From the NCBI GenBank assembly GCA_022559845.1, contig CM040123.1:294054642-294118641 (forward strand): a stretch of 64,000 nt of DNA. The letters run 5' to 3'. Of the stretch, positions 35,818 to 47,820 are shown piece by piece; position 1 is the stretch's first letter, and each line of letters begins with the position of its first letter. This DNA comes from Amorphophallus konjac (Eukaryota; Streptophyta; Magnoliopsida; Alismatales; Araceae). The notes under the pieces were generated by a model. That model made no database searches, was not told the origin of the DNA, and saw only the letters and a list, made by a program, of their open reading frames with translations. Position numbers and translations under genes: made by a program.

Positions 35818-38800
35818 ATTGCAGGTCAGCCTGGCAGCTGAGCATAACAAGTGGTATCTTGACAGCGGCTGTAGCAGGCACATGACAGGAGACCGGTCCA
35901 AATTCAGCAAACTAAAAATGAAGTCTGGGGGCTTGGTCAAATTCGGAGGAAATAACAGAGGAAGAATAATTGGAATTGGCACGGTTGGTAAGTCCTCCAC
36001 TAACTCCATTGAAGATGTGTATCTTGTAGAAGGACTTCAGCACAACTTGGTAAGTATAAGTCAACTTTGTGACAAAGGACACAAGGTACTCTTTGACCAC
36101 AACTCGTGCACTGTTTTTGAGCTGAATTCTGATAACATCATGTTCAAAGGTGATAGAGTAAATAATGTGTACATCGTTGATCTTGACGATAATTCTGAAA
36201 CAAACTTGTGTCTGTCTGCTAATTCTGAACAGGTTGCTTTTGACTGGCATAGGCGCCTAGGCCACGCTAGTGTGTCTACCTTGAATAAACTGTCTAATTA
36301 TAACCTAGTCAGAGGTTTGCCCAAAATAAAATTCCAGTTAGGGTCCAAGCTCTGTGATGCTTGTGCTCAAGGTAAACAGACTCGTGCAACTTTTAAGTTG
36401 AGAACTGAGGGTCTCTCATCTAAACCACTACAGCACTTGCACATGGACCTCTTTGGTCCTACTCGAATACAAAGCTTGTCAGGTAAGAGATATGGTCTAG
36501 TCATAGTTGATGACTTCACTAGATTTTCCTGGTTGTTCTGTTTAGCAAATAAAAATGATGCTTTTGTTCACTTTGAAGAACTTTTTAATAAAATCAAACT
36601 GCAAGGTGAACATAATATCATTACAATTCAGTCTGACCATGGAGGAGAGTTTGAAAACTCTTCGTTCTCTGAATTTTGCTCAAGAGAGGGAGTGACTCAC
36701 AGATTTTCTTCTCCCAGGACACCGGAGCAGAATGGAATTGTTGAGAGAAGAAACAGGTCAATAATTGAAATGGCCAGGACTATGCTAATTGAGAGTGGAC
36801 TTCCAAGGAGATTTTGGGCAGAAGCTGCAAATACAGCATGCTACATTTTAAATCGAGCATTGGTAAGACCTACTCATAAGAAAACTCCTTATGAACTCCT
36901 CAAGGGTAAGCTGCCAAACATTTCTTACTTTAAAATTTTTGGTTCCAAATGCTTTATCCACAATAATGGTAAGAATGGTTTGGATAAGTTTGAAGCAAGA
37001 AGCTCTCCTGGAATTTTTCTCGGATATTCAGAAACCTCTAGGGCTTACAGAGTCTTCAATAAAGATGAGCAAACTGTTGAAGAAACACCTCATGTGGTGT
37101 TTGATGAGAATGTTCTATCTGACAAAAGGACAAATGATGACAGGGAGTCACCTGATGAGGGAGATTTCTTGGAGAAAATTGAAGTAGGAGAGATGCAGCA
37201 AACTGCACAACCAGAAAACTTACAATAAGAAGAAGCAACTGAAGTAGGTGAACCCTCAGGTGAGGTAATATTTCACAAAGATCATCCTAGTGAAAATGTC
37301 ATAGGTAATTTGCATGATCCCACTAGGACAAGGTCTCACTTTAGAACTGTCCAAGATCAGGACTTAGCTGCTTTGACATCTCAGGTAGAACCCAAGACTG
37401 TGGAAGTGGCTTTAAAGCATGATTCTTGGGTATCCTCCATGGGTGAAGAATTAAATCAATTTGAGAAAAATAATGTATGGAAACTAGTTCCTAGACCTGA
37501 AAACACTCATGTCATTGGCACTAAATGGGTCTTCAAAATAAGATTGATGAAAATGGTGCTATCTCTAGAAACAAAGCAAGACTTGTAGCTCAAGGCTACA
37601 GTCAGGAATTTGGTGTGGATTTTGATGAATCCTATGCTCCAGTAGCTAGGATGGAAGCTATAAGAATTCTGTTTGCATTTGCATGCTCTAGAAAAATTCG
37701 ACTACAGCAAATGGATGTCAAAAGCGCATTCTTAAATGGGTTATTGAAGGAAGAGGTATATGTTGAACAACCTCCTGGGTTTAATTTCTCTGTTCAGCCT
37801 AACATGGTTTTTAGGTTGAATAAAGCCCTCTATGGATTGAAGCAGGCTCCCAGAGCCTGGTATGAGAGACTTTCTGAGTTCCTTGTGAGCAAGGGGTACA
37901 CTCGAGGTAAGGTTGACCAAACTCTCTTCACCAAAAGTCTCGGAAAGGAGTTAATTGTGGTCCAGGTATATGTTGATGATATCATTTTCGGATCTAACAA
38001 CTCAAAATTATGTAAAGATTTTTCTGAGTCTATGTCCCAAGAATTTGAAATGAGTCTAGTTGGGGAACTAAAATATTTTCTTGGGCTGCAGGTCAAACAA
38101 ATGGAGGATGGTTGTTTCATAAATCAAACCAAGTATACTCTGGAGATGCTGAAAAGGTTTGGAATGACCAACCTCAAGACAATCTCAACACCCATGAGTA
38201 CCAGCTCTTCACTGGATTCAGACGAAAAAGGTAAAGAGGTGGATGCTAAACTATATAGAGGTATGATCGGTTCACTCCTCTACTTAACTGCATCCAGGCC
38301 CGACATTCAATTTAGTGTAGGGATGTGTGCCAGATACCAGGCTAGACCTACTGAATTGCATCTGGCAGCTGTAAAGAGAATCTTTAGATACTTATCTGCC
38401 ACTCATGATCTAGGTCTCTGGTATCCTGCATCATGTAACTTAGATCTCATTGCATACACTGATGCAGATTATGCAGGATGTAAATTGGACAGGAAGAGCA
38501 CTAGTGGTCACTGCGAATTTCTAGGAGGGTGCTTAGTCTCTTGGGGATCCAAGAAGCAACACTCTGTGGCTCTCTCTACTGCTGAAGCTGAATATGTGGC
38601 AGCAGGGAGCTGTGGCACACAGGTTATATGGATGAAACACCAGCTTCTGGATTACTCGGTTGAGCTAGGTTGTACTTCTATCTTTTGTGACAATACTAGT
38701 GCAATAAACATTGCAAAGAATCTTGTACTTCATTCTCGAACTAAACACATTGAAATCAGGCATCATTTTATTCGAGATGAAGTAGCAAGGAAAACTTTTG

Positions 38801-38913
38801 AGTTGATCCATGTTGGCACTAACTCACAAATTGCAGATATCTTTACTAAGCCACTGGATACTGAAAAATTTAGCACTATGTGCAGAGAACTAGGTATTTA
38901 CAGAATTTCATGA
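35818..38913 (+). pseudogene. pol: Sire1 pol: PR-INT-RT-RNase H, stop plus 1-nt frameshift
   Basis: The pol frame is +1 relative to gag. Protease: [13 protein letters not shown] (about 35855). Integrase: HRRLGHAS zinc region and CDACAQGKQ (about 36250-36380), then [15 protein letters not shown] and EQNGIVERRN. A TAA at 37226-37228 interrupts the linker. A missing base in the A-run near 37535-37540 shifts the frame inside the early RT (KWVFK). RT continues from 37525 in the new frame with YVDDIIFGS (about 37969). RNase H has [17 protein letters not shown] and the end TKPLDTEKF. An A-run indel could also be a sequencing error. Confidence 0.93.
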
Positions 38914-40369
38914 TTGAAGATTTGATTTCTGAATACCATGTCCTGTGTTATTATGCTTATCATATTCATCATGGTGTTCTTTTTGAAGTGCATTGAGGGT
39001 TGTCTTGGCTAAGTCTGTATTGGGGTCAAGTTCTCAGGGGGAGATGATTTATAATAGGTGTCTTGATCTTTGACCTATTTTGAACATACTCTGAACGACA
39101 TTTTGCTGACATCATAAGAGAATCAGGTTGATTAGGATGCTTTACTCTTTAAGGCTGTTCATCTAATTTCTTGTTGGAATTTTCAGCTGTTAGTCCCACT
39201 GAGATCAAAATCTGAATTCAAGATTAATCTTCATACACTGTAACTGTCTTCTGATCTAGTCAGTACAGCATACCTACTTAGTCAATGGTGAGTCCAAAAT
39301 GAGGTATTGTGTGTTTTAGTCTGAATCACCTTGGATCTGGTGTATTGTTCTCAAACGGACTCAAGCTTCATTAACAAGGTTTTAAGAGCTGGTAAATAAA
39401 AACAAAATTCATAAAAGGGTTATCAACTTTGTTAACTGCTCATTGAGAAACTGGGTTTTTCATCAATGAAGTGAAAGCTTCCCATGTCATGAGATGGCAG
39501 TAATCATCTGGTCTTAATAGTTGTCTTGATCATACAGAGCTATGGTACATATCTGGTTAGTAACTGGGGTGTCTGGCCTCAGATAAAGGTGTCACCTTAA
39601 TGTCAACACCAGCTAGAATACTATCTCTGTCTTCTTATCAGAAGGGGTAATGTGGTCCTGCCACCGAGTAACTGGGGATTCTTGCCTCTAAACAAGGTGT
39701 CTCCTTAATGTCAAAGGTGTACTTGACAGACTTATCTCTGATCTTGACCATTTTTAAAGATCCTGCTCACTTGAAGTATAGCTTTTGATTTGTTTGTTCT
39801 CAATACCACTGGTCATTGTCTTCTGGCTGTTTTACATAATACTCTCTCAGTAAAGACTTATTTTGATCAAACTGGTATCTTGTACCTCACTTGCTTAGAA
39901 TCTGGTTCTGTGTATGGAGCAAATCCTTAGTCACAGTTTTTGCACAGTCTGACTAACTGTACCTCAAAAATCCTCACATAAAATTAATGGCTTTCTTGAT
40001 TGACTAAACATCTCAATAGTCTTCATTTATCTGCCTTACTCTGTCCTGTTTTCTCTCTATCGTCAGCAATTTTCCCTTCTCTGTATCTTCAGATTTGACC
40101 CTAGTTTTGATGATGTCAAAGGGGGAGAGAATTGAGTTAGTTATCAAGTCTGAGGTAAACTGTTAGTTATCAAGTCTGAGGTAAACTGTTGCTGTGTTCA
40201 GGGGGAGTGAGGGGGAGTGTTCAGGTGAGGGGGAGTGTTCAGGTTTCATCAAGGGAAGTAAGGAAGCAAGTATGCTTTAAGTTGTCTGCATTAAATATCC
40301 TGAATTGATCTCTTTTGAACTTATCTCTCACACTTAATATAGTGTTGCCATCATCAAAAAGGGGGAGAT
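38914..40369 (+). other. Sire1 3' spacer with repeated polypurine tracts
   Basis: This 1.46-kb region between pol and the 3' LTR has no env-like frame. gggggag tracts occur near 39036, at about 40118, four times at about 40200-40245, and at the LTR border (40357-40369, aaaaagggggagat). A 28-bp direct duplication (gttagttatcaagtctgagg...) is at about 40136-40190. Several PPT copies are known for Sireviruses. Only the border copy should prime the 3' LTR. Confidence 0.85.
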
Positions 40370-42456
40370 TGTTGGATTGTGTGTCTTCCCTAAGTATTTT
40401 GATGATGAGCAACACTATGTTAATCGTTCTTGTTATTTTTGATCAGATATCTTGCACTTGAGTTATCCATGGTTTTATATGAAATAACTGCTAAAGAGGT
40501 AACACTTCGTGTGTTCGTTCATGTTCTGTCTTCGTGCTGTTTTTTCCTCAAACATCATGTAGTTCTTGCTTCGCGTTTTCACCTCGTGTCGAATTAGCCA
40601 TGTTGTCGTCTGTTTGAGTGTTGTTCTTTCACCTCGTGCAGTCTTTGATTACTGTGTTGTTTCCATGTCATCCTTTGTATTCCTGTCTTCGAGTCGTTTC
40701 TTTGCATACTGTCTTCGTGGTCGATTGGCACTTCGTCTTGGTTACAACACCTCGTGTTGTACTGTTTGACTTCGTGTCGGTTTCGGTTACAGTCCATGTT
40801 GTTTTCATGTCGTTCTCTTTTATTGCCACCTCGTGTCGTTTTTATTATTAAGCCTTCGTGACGTTTTTACCTCGTGCAGTGTTATCCCGTGTCATTTACT
40901 GTTTCGACCTTGTGTCGTTATCAGCCCGTGTTGCTTTCATCTCGTGCTGTTTTCACTATCCTCGTGTTGTTCTCACTGCATGTCGATTACTGTCTTCACT
41001 TAGCATTATTTTTATGATTCGTGTCGTTTTTCTGTGTAGTGTGTGTTTGTCACCACTATACTTCGTGTCGTTGCTTCTTACTTCGTGTCTAACTTCACTT
41101 CGTGTTGTTTTTCACCTCGAGTCGTTTCCTTATACTCTGACCTCGTGTTGGTCTCTCGTTTTAGTCTTCATGTCGGCTTCTGTCGTAAGCCCGTATTGTC
41201 CTCGTGTTGTTTTTGCACTCGTAACCTCGTGTCTCTCTTGCGTATAACCTCACCTCGTGTCATTATCTTCTGTATATCTGATCTGTTACAGAATTTCTCG
41301 TGTCGTTCTTATGACATCTCGAGAAATAGTCACGTTGTGTTGTTGTTACTATACCTCATGCAGTTTTGGTCTTAATAGCCATGCAGCGTATTAATGGACT
41401 TAATCTCATTACAGGTCCGAGGAAGAACATTCCACACTCCAGGGCTGCACGTGATCCGAGACAAGAGGAACCAATTTGATAAAGGCACGTGACAGGATAC
41501 TTCTGGATCGAGCGTGGGAGGCACACGCATTTCATGCCCTATCCATCTGCTGTTGATGCTATAAATAGAATCCTTCGTCCTCAGATGAAAGTTATCGAAG
41601 TAGAGAGGCATAGAAGAAAACAGGGAAACAGAGAGCCCTTCGATCCAGGAAAAATAAAAAAAAAAAGGGAATAGCAGAGAGAAATAGAAAGAGAGCAGAA
41701 GAGTGTTCAGAAGAATTGTTCTGACTTGCGGATCAAATCCGAAGTCTATTGCTCTATATTGAGCTACATTGTTTCCATTGTCTTGCATTTTTGATTTCCT
41801 TCGTTCGTATTTTTAGTTTCTTGTTCTTATCTTTCTTCAACCGTTATTGTTTGTGTTTCCGATCCTCTGGACTGAGGTCGGGGTCCTCCTGTGAGATCAG
41901 GAGTAGGGAGAGTCAATCTCCGGTTTGCAAGCAGCAGGTGAGCTGCTTGTAGGTACCCTCCGAGTTGGGAGGAAGAGGGGTCTTCGACCTCTGGTTCACT
42001 AGTAGCAGGGCTGCTACTAGTGGGGTTTCCCTCTTGGTAAAGAGGAAGAGAGACGTGAGTCTCTGGGTTCTAGTGACTACTGATCGCTAGAGGTTCCCTC
42101 CGGGTAGGAGGAAGAGGAGAGGTTGTTCTCCTGGGAAGCTGTGTATCAGCAGTTGTTTGGCAAGCTGTGTTGCCCAGCCTTTAGTGAAGCCACACTCAGG
42201 TTGAGTGTGGGGTGGATGTAGGTCTGAAGGACCGAACCACCTTAAAATCCTCTGAGCCCTTGTGTGATTGATCGTGATAATATTGTGGTATGCCTTCTAT
42301 TTGCTTGAGCTATTAACTGCACTGCATCTTTTACGATAGTCAAAACTCGAGGTTAGCTCCGTTTAGCAATATACTCTGCAATAATTTTTTAAATCTACGA
42401 AAACAGTGATCTATTCATCCCCTCCCCTTCTAGATCACTTCATATTGTACTTATCA
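40370..42456 (+). repeat. Sire1 3' LTR
   Basis: This matches 31485-33572 except for about four substitutions (in the tract before ttgatgctataaatag, two near 41638-41652, and one in gtgactactgatc) and one base in an A-run. TATA is at about 41559-41568. It ends at 42456, followed by TSD tcaat. Confidence 0.94.
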
Positions 42457-42675
42457 TCAATTGTAATCATATTCCATTACATGGACTTTTATTGGGCTTC
42501 CTATGATTTATCTAAGGGTTAAAGCATTTAATCTCTATTTACTTCAAGTAAATTCATTTAACTAGTTTATTTCATATAGTAAAAATATAATTTAACTATT
42601 TCATGAATATTTTATTTATAGAATAAAATTAAAAAATTTATTTCTCATCTTTATTTACCGAGTTTCTACAAAGAT

Positions 42676-45087
42676 ATAAGCTCTGAAGTGCCTAAAGGAG
42701 AGTCAGAAAAAGGGAAAGAAAAAGAAGCAGAAACCACTTCTCCTACGGCAGATAGAACCTTTGAAGAAGAAGATGATTCCGCTAGGGCGTCAAAGCAAGC
42801 TGTGGTAATTTTGGAAGCTGGGAAGATTATGTTTCCACGGTATGTGGATTTTCACGACCATGAAATGACTTCAAGATATCCTGAATTGGTTCAGATGTTT
42901 AAATTTCAAAAATGGAAGAAATTTTTGGGTAAGCATAGAGTTTATTACCCTAGACTTGTTGCAAAGTTCTATAACAATCTGAAATATGATCCTGAACAGT
43001 CAAAACTTTTGACTACTGTTAAGGGGACTAAGATTGAAATATCTAGGCATTTCCTTCATAAATTCTTTAGAATACCAGAAGATGGGAAAATCGAAGGAGG
43101 GTCTGTGTATAATCTTCATGATGCATACTCCCTTATCACAGATGTGCCTAGTAATCCCAAAGACAAGAAGTAAACTAAACTGGGTCAGTTCAATGCAAAC
43201 AAGTTTTCTCCTCTTAAGAGATTATTACACCATATTATCACCACAATGGTAACTCCACAAGTTGGAGGGAGAGGGAGACTGAATGAGTCACAGAGATTTA
43301 TTCTCTTTTGTTTGCTAAAGAGGATCAAGATTTGTCTGCCAGAGATAATTATTCAGATCATGGGAACTTGTAAGGAGTCTAGAAGAAATCTACCCTATGC
43401 AACCCACTTAACTGCTGTGTTCAAGAAAGTAGACATTTCTCAAGAGAATGAGTGTTCAAATGAGATCCCCAAAGTAAATGTCTACAATATGGATTTCATT
43501 AAAAAATTCTTGAAGTTGAAACACACTCAAGTAAAGGATATTTCCTCTGCCAGTCAAGTAAAGGATCAATCAGAAAAGGATAGTGTTTCAGGAAAAAAGA
43601 GTCAGATTCAAGTTGAATCACTGTCAGAACAACAGCCAACTAGTACACAAGATGTTACTTTACAACAGCCTTCTTAAGTGCCTCAAGAAGAAATTCATCC
43701 CGTGATAGCTAAAAGGGAATAAATAATGATTGGACAACAAGAAGATATTGTTGAAGAAATAGAGGAAGTCATAACTGAAGTTCCTGCAGTGCAACAAAGG
43801 GAAGTAGACACAGATGTAGTTCCTGCAGTACAGCATCTTAGAGATCTGTAGTTGGAACAAGAAGTTCATGAGCTAAACTTGAATGATGAACAAATTATGC
43901 AGCAATTAGATCAGCATATTGATGAGCTGTTTGATCACTTTGGACAGTAGTCTCAGCAACAAGCAGATGATCAGCCTGAACAAATATTTGTGCAGCAAAG
44001 AGAGGGAGATCTTCAAGAAGAGCAAAGAGAGGTAGAAGTTCAGGAAGAGCAAAGAGTAGAAGAGGTTCAGGAAGAGAAACCTCAAGAATCCCAAGAAGCT
44101 GAGGTAGTATTCACACAGGAACAATATCTAGGTCTTGCTCATGTCTATGGACCTCATCATGGGCCACTTACTACTTTTGGAATTCAACCTCCCTTGTCTC
44201 CTGAAGAGACATTCAATCCCCCAGAATTTTAACCGTCAAGTTCAGGTAGTAATGACTCAACACCACAAATTACAGAGATGTTTACCACATTGGTAAACCT
44301 CATTATGAGTCAAGGAACAATGATGAATGCACATTTCATGCACATGCATTCAGTCATTCAGAGACTTGATGCCAGGATGCTACACTTAGAACAGATTGTG
44401 AACAATCAATGGATAAAGTTTGTATATGACAAGCACAAGTCTGATTTAAGATTGCATGGGGTCTTAGATTCTTTACTGACAGTGTGTCAAAAAGTTGGAG
44501 ATATTTTGGGCAAAATGCAAGAGACTCAGACTACAACATTCATAAAGCTCACTCAGACTCTTGTCCACTCATATGACATTAAGATAGAGTTAGAGCATGT
44601 GAAACTTCAGATGACCCTACTTAAAGGAGAACAGAAGGCTCTAACCAAGAGAATCAATGCTATATCTGGTGAAGTGCATGGCAGCATGATACAGATTTGG
44701 AATATCCGTGAGAAACTGGAAATAGTTCCTGCACAAGTTCAGATGATAGCCAGCAGCTTCAAAAATGTTGTCACTGAATAGGCCACCAGCTCCTCTACTT
44801 TTATGGCTGATATACACAACTAGCAGACTTCACAATTAGACAATCTATGTAGCATGATGCAAAACTGGTTTGTGGATATGACAACTACTGTCAATGAGCT
44901 TCATCCCTTAGTCAAGCAGAATGACCAAAAAGTGATGGCCAAGTTTGTAGCCCTCGAAACTAAAGTTGAAAGAATTCCATATCCAAGGGTAATACCTTAA
45001 AGGGGCAGTTCTAGCAGTACTCCACCCAGAGGAAGGGGAAGCTCCAGAGGTGCTAGTTCTGGCCAAACAAGTCCTACTGATGTCTAA
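42676..45087 (+). pseudogene. Sire2 env-like ORF, main part
   Basis: This is the continuation of 28477-28611. It stays in one frame for 804 codons to TAA 45085-45087, with stops at 43171, 43675, 43720, 43849, 43948, 44230, 44779, 44821 and 44998 and no frameshift. Near 42880-43100 is a region with KFQKWKKFLG and LVAKFYNNLKYD that resembles the putative plant transposon protein domain found in env-like ORFs of plant retroelements. A Q/E-rich segment (about 43740-44100), a helical coiled-coil-like part (about 44280-44770) and an RG/S-rich tail (PRGRGSSRGASSG) follow. I see no signal peptide or clear membrane segment, so env-like describes position, not function. Confidence 0.7.
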
Positions 45088-45360
45088 GAGTCCTCCAATT
45101 ATTTTTGATAATGACAAAGGGGGAGAATTTTTGGTCATGTATGACAGTTCATAGTTGATAGTCTGGAGGGACAGATGATGATGCTGAGCAGATACTGACT
45201 GATGCTGATATGCTGATATGTTTCTGATGTTTGGACATATGCTGATGCTGATCAGACACTGATATGCTGATATGTTTCTGATGTTTATGTTGTAAAAATG
45301 CTCTGAATGAGATTCTTTTGTCTATTAAGATAATCAATCAAAAATCAATTTGTTTTTTCT
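45088..45360 (+). other. Sire2 3' spacer and junction with Sire3
   Basis: A PPT-like aaagggggagaa (about 45116-45127) follows the env-like ORF. A direct repeat of gctgatatgctgatatgtttctgatgttt comes next (about 45205-45237 and 45265-45296). The sequence then passes, near 45330-45370, into reverse-oriented gtcggtgca units belonging to Sire3. No 3' LTR of Sire2 in + orientation was found. Confidence 0.6.
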
Positions 45361-46132
45361 AAAGACGGGGTAAAAGATGCACCGACCTTATATGTGTTTC
45401 TACAGAAATGTGCACAGACTTTGGTCTCCTATATGCATTGTGAGAAAAAAACATGCATAGACCTTTACGCATGAATAAGCAAGACCTGCACTGACATGCC
45501 TGCATGGTGCGAAAAGTTGCACCGACCTTTGATGTGTGACAACACAACTAGCACGGACCTTGGCTATGCATGAACTATATCTAACATCGACCTTAGATAT
45601 AGTAACCTGCTCAGACCTTGTAGGGTAAGATGAAAACATGCATGGACTTGAGAATGAGTAATGCATAATGTGCTTCGACCTCAATCAGCATAATGCAAAA
45701 CGTGCACATACGTTATATGGCTACATGCAAGATGTGCACCGACTTGCTATAGTGTGTGCACATACTTCATATGTATTGAAATGCAAAACGTGCATAGACT
45801 TCACATGAATGCTACAATGATGTGCACGGACCTTCTTATGCATCTAGCCTAAACTAGCATCGACCTACATGCAGCAGACTCAATACTAGAAAGTGCACGG
45901 ACCTTGTCTTGCAAGCTGAAAATGCGCTTGAACCTTGTGCTCAGACTCGATAGCAGCATACAAAGACTTCATGCAGACACACAGATTCCAATGATTTAAG
46001 TGCACAAACTCCAATGCACAGACTCATGAATGCTTCAGACAAATTCTGTTTGATTTAAGGTGTTTGACTTTTTATGATGTCTGAGATTTGACTTATGGTG
46101 TTTGTCATCATCAAAATCACAGGGACACAACA
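45360..46132 (-). mobile_element. Sire3 3' LTR, U3 part only
   Basis: On the - strand the LTR starts tgttgtgtccctgtg at 46132, directly after the purine tract at 46133-46150. It contains about 15 gtcggtgca-type units, which show on the + strand as tgcaccgacc. It stops near 45360 without an LTR end. The retained R-U5 at 52799-53524 has no counterpart here, so the 3' LTR has lost its second half. Confidence 0.75.
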
Positions 46133-47820
46133 GTCTCCCCCTTTTTGATGATGGCAACACTAGGAGCCAAACAAATTTAGTGTTGTCATTAGAGAATGAG
46201 GGTGTTTAAACATGCAAACAGTCAAACATGCAATCAATCAACCATGCAAGCAATGTCACACACTGACTCCTCCTGACACACAGACTCAGACTTTACTCAA
46301 GACACACTAACTCCCCCTGACACAATGACTTTCAACCAGAAAAAAGTCATTCTCATAAGCCATTTAAGCCATTCTCCCCCTGAACCATCAGGAATCTTCT
46401 CCCCCTTTGACATCATCAAAAGGTATGTAGGGAGAATCAAGGTACTACGAAGCTTGAGAAACCAGAGACAATAAATTCACTTAGTAGAAAAACATCTCAT
46501 ATGCATCTCTTAAAGGTCCAAGTAAGGTAACTGAATAGAGCTGAGATACCTCATAGCTAATAAGTAGGAAAGGCACAGAATAAGAGTGAAGATTATCATC
46601 TTATAGATATAAGAATGAGGACCAAGGTGAAACAGTTAAGCCAAGAGAAAGCTGTCTAAATGCTGTACAACTCAAGTAAATGGAGGCTTATCTACTGTCG
46701 GATGGTCCAAGGTATTGAGGACAAACAGTCTACAAAGATTTTTAGAGGGGTGAGAAGAAATTTTCTTTGTTGAGCAGTATTGTCACTGAGTAATTTTGGT
46801 AAGTCACACATTGATATGTGAGAAGACGCCTTGATTAGAGCCAGAATTCCCAGATTCTCAATGTGATAATCGGATTACTTCTCTTTAGAGAACAGAGTTA
46901 ATAATATAAGTGTCTTTTCTCATGAGAAAACACCTTGATCAAAGGCCTGAATCCCCAGCTACTCAACACTCTAATGCCATTGCTCTGCCATGAAATCTTA
47001 AATTTATTGGAAAATTTTAATCAAAGATATTTTGGCACTTCATGACATAGAGTATGATTCATTTCTTTGATGAAATATCTAGTTTCTCGGAAACCAGAAC
47101 ATTACTCTGAACAGTTGAAATTCCCCTAAACAAATTGATTTTATCTGTTGTATAATGTTTGAAGACAATACCAGATGTACTGATCCTCAGAGAGTTTGCT
47201 TCCAGAAATTTAATTTTTAAGCATTTAGGAGATTTTATGACATAAGAGTGTCAACAATGATCCATGTTCAATAATGATGTAGGAAGATAGTCTTCAGATT
47301 TTCTATCTAGGTCTTTATAGGATTATTAGAGAGAAGCTTTTCAGCCAAACTTCAGTTAATCAAATTTGAAAGTTTAAAAGAGTTGAGAGCTTCTAGCTTT
47401 TGTGAAGAAGACTGCTTTAGGTTCTCAATGAGCTTGGTGCAGTAACAAGATCTCTCAAAATCCTTGGAATCAGTCACCTAAGACCTCAAACTGACAGACA
47501 TGAAACTCCCCCTTACACCTAGACTGACTAATGCACTCCAACCTATCAGCTTAACAAGTGCAACTACCTTCTATAGAATACATATTGAAAATACCTCCCC
47601 CTCACAAAATGAATTATATGAGCATTCAGGTGAGATGCAAAAAGTATGGAAATGCAGACATGAAGTTTATTAACTTGAACCTGATCTATATGAAAATGAG
47701 CCTATGGTACAAGGTGGACAACGTAGGTCAGAGGACCTCCTCACACATGATGTGGGTTTCTAGTCAGAAGAAATCTGACCTTCACCCAGCTTATCATTTA
47801 ATATACCAACAGGTTATGCA
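46133..47820 (-). other. Sire3 3' spacer with several polypurine tracts
   Basis: On the - strand, gggggag tracts occur at about 46133-46150 (LTR border), 46308-46320, 46374-46384, 46397-46415 and about 47598, matching the multiple-PPT pattern of Sireviruses. Near 47700-47820 it resembles Sire2 at 26785-26890. No env-like frame is visible. Confidence 0.75.

Larger units (their letters stand above)
31485..42456 (+). mobile_element. Sire1: full-length Sirevirus (Ty1/copia)
   Basis: The 10.97-kb element has LTRs 31485-33572 (2088 bp) and 40370-42456 (2087 bp), PBS 33575-33586, PPT next to 40370, and TSD tcaat (31480-31484, 42457-42461). The LTRs differ by about four substitutions and a 1-nt indel, about 0.2%, so insertion is recent. 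Even so, gag has one stop and pol has one stop and one frameshift. Gag with a long coiled coil, copia domain order (PR-INT-RT-RNase H) and several gggggag tracts before the 3' LTR all point to the Sirevirus group. Confidence 0.96.
28612..42670 (-). mobile_element. Solo2: Tekay-like solo LTR split by Sire1
   Basis: It starts tgtcacgcccc (28612) and ends tttctaca (42670), with TSD aagat at 28607-28611 and 42671-42675. Removing Sire1 and one tcaat leaves about 3.08 kb. Internal order on the - strand matches the Gy1 LTR: start tgtagaaactcgg, repeat arrays, the block around aggaggagcgcccgaaagtac (near 29315), and the end cgtcggggcgtgaca. There is no internal region, PBS or PPT, so unequal recombination has already removed the body. 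Orientation comes from the conserved internal blocks, because the ends themselves are inverted repeats. Confidence 0.9.

Noticed and set aside
44908..45138. Open frame on the - strand near the end of the env-like ORF
   Set aside because: It is the shadow of the RG/S-rich tail coded on the + strand.
45137..45160. Possible Sire3 LTR end at tgatagtctgg
   Set aside because: The match to the true LTR end (tgatagttcacacac at 52799) stops after seven bases.
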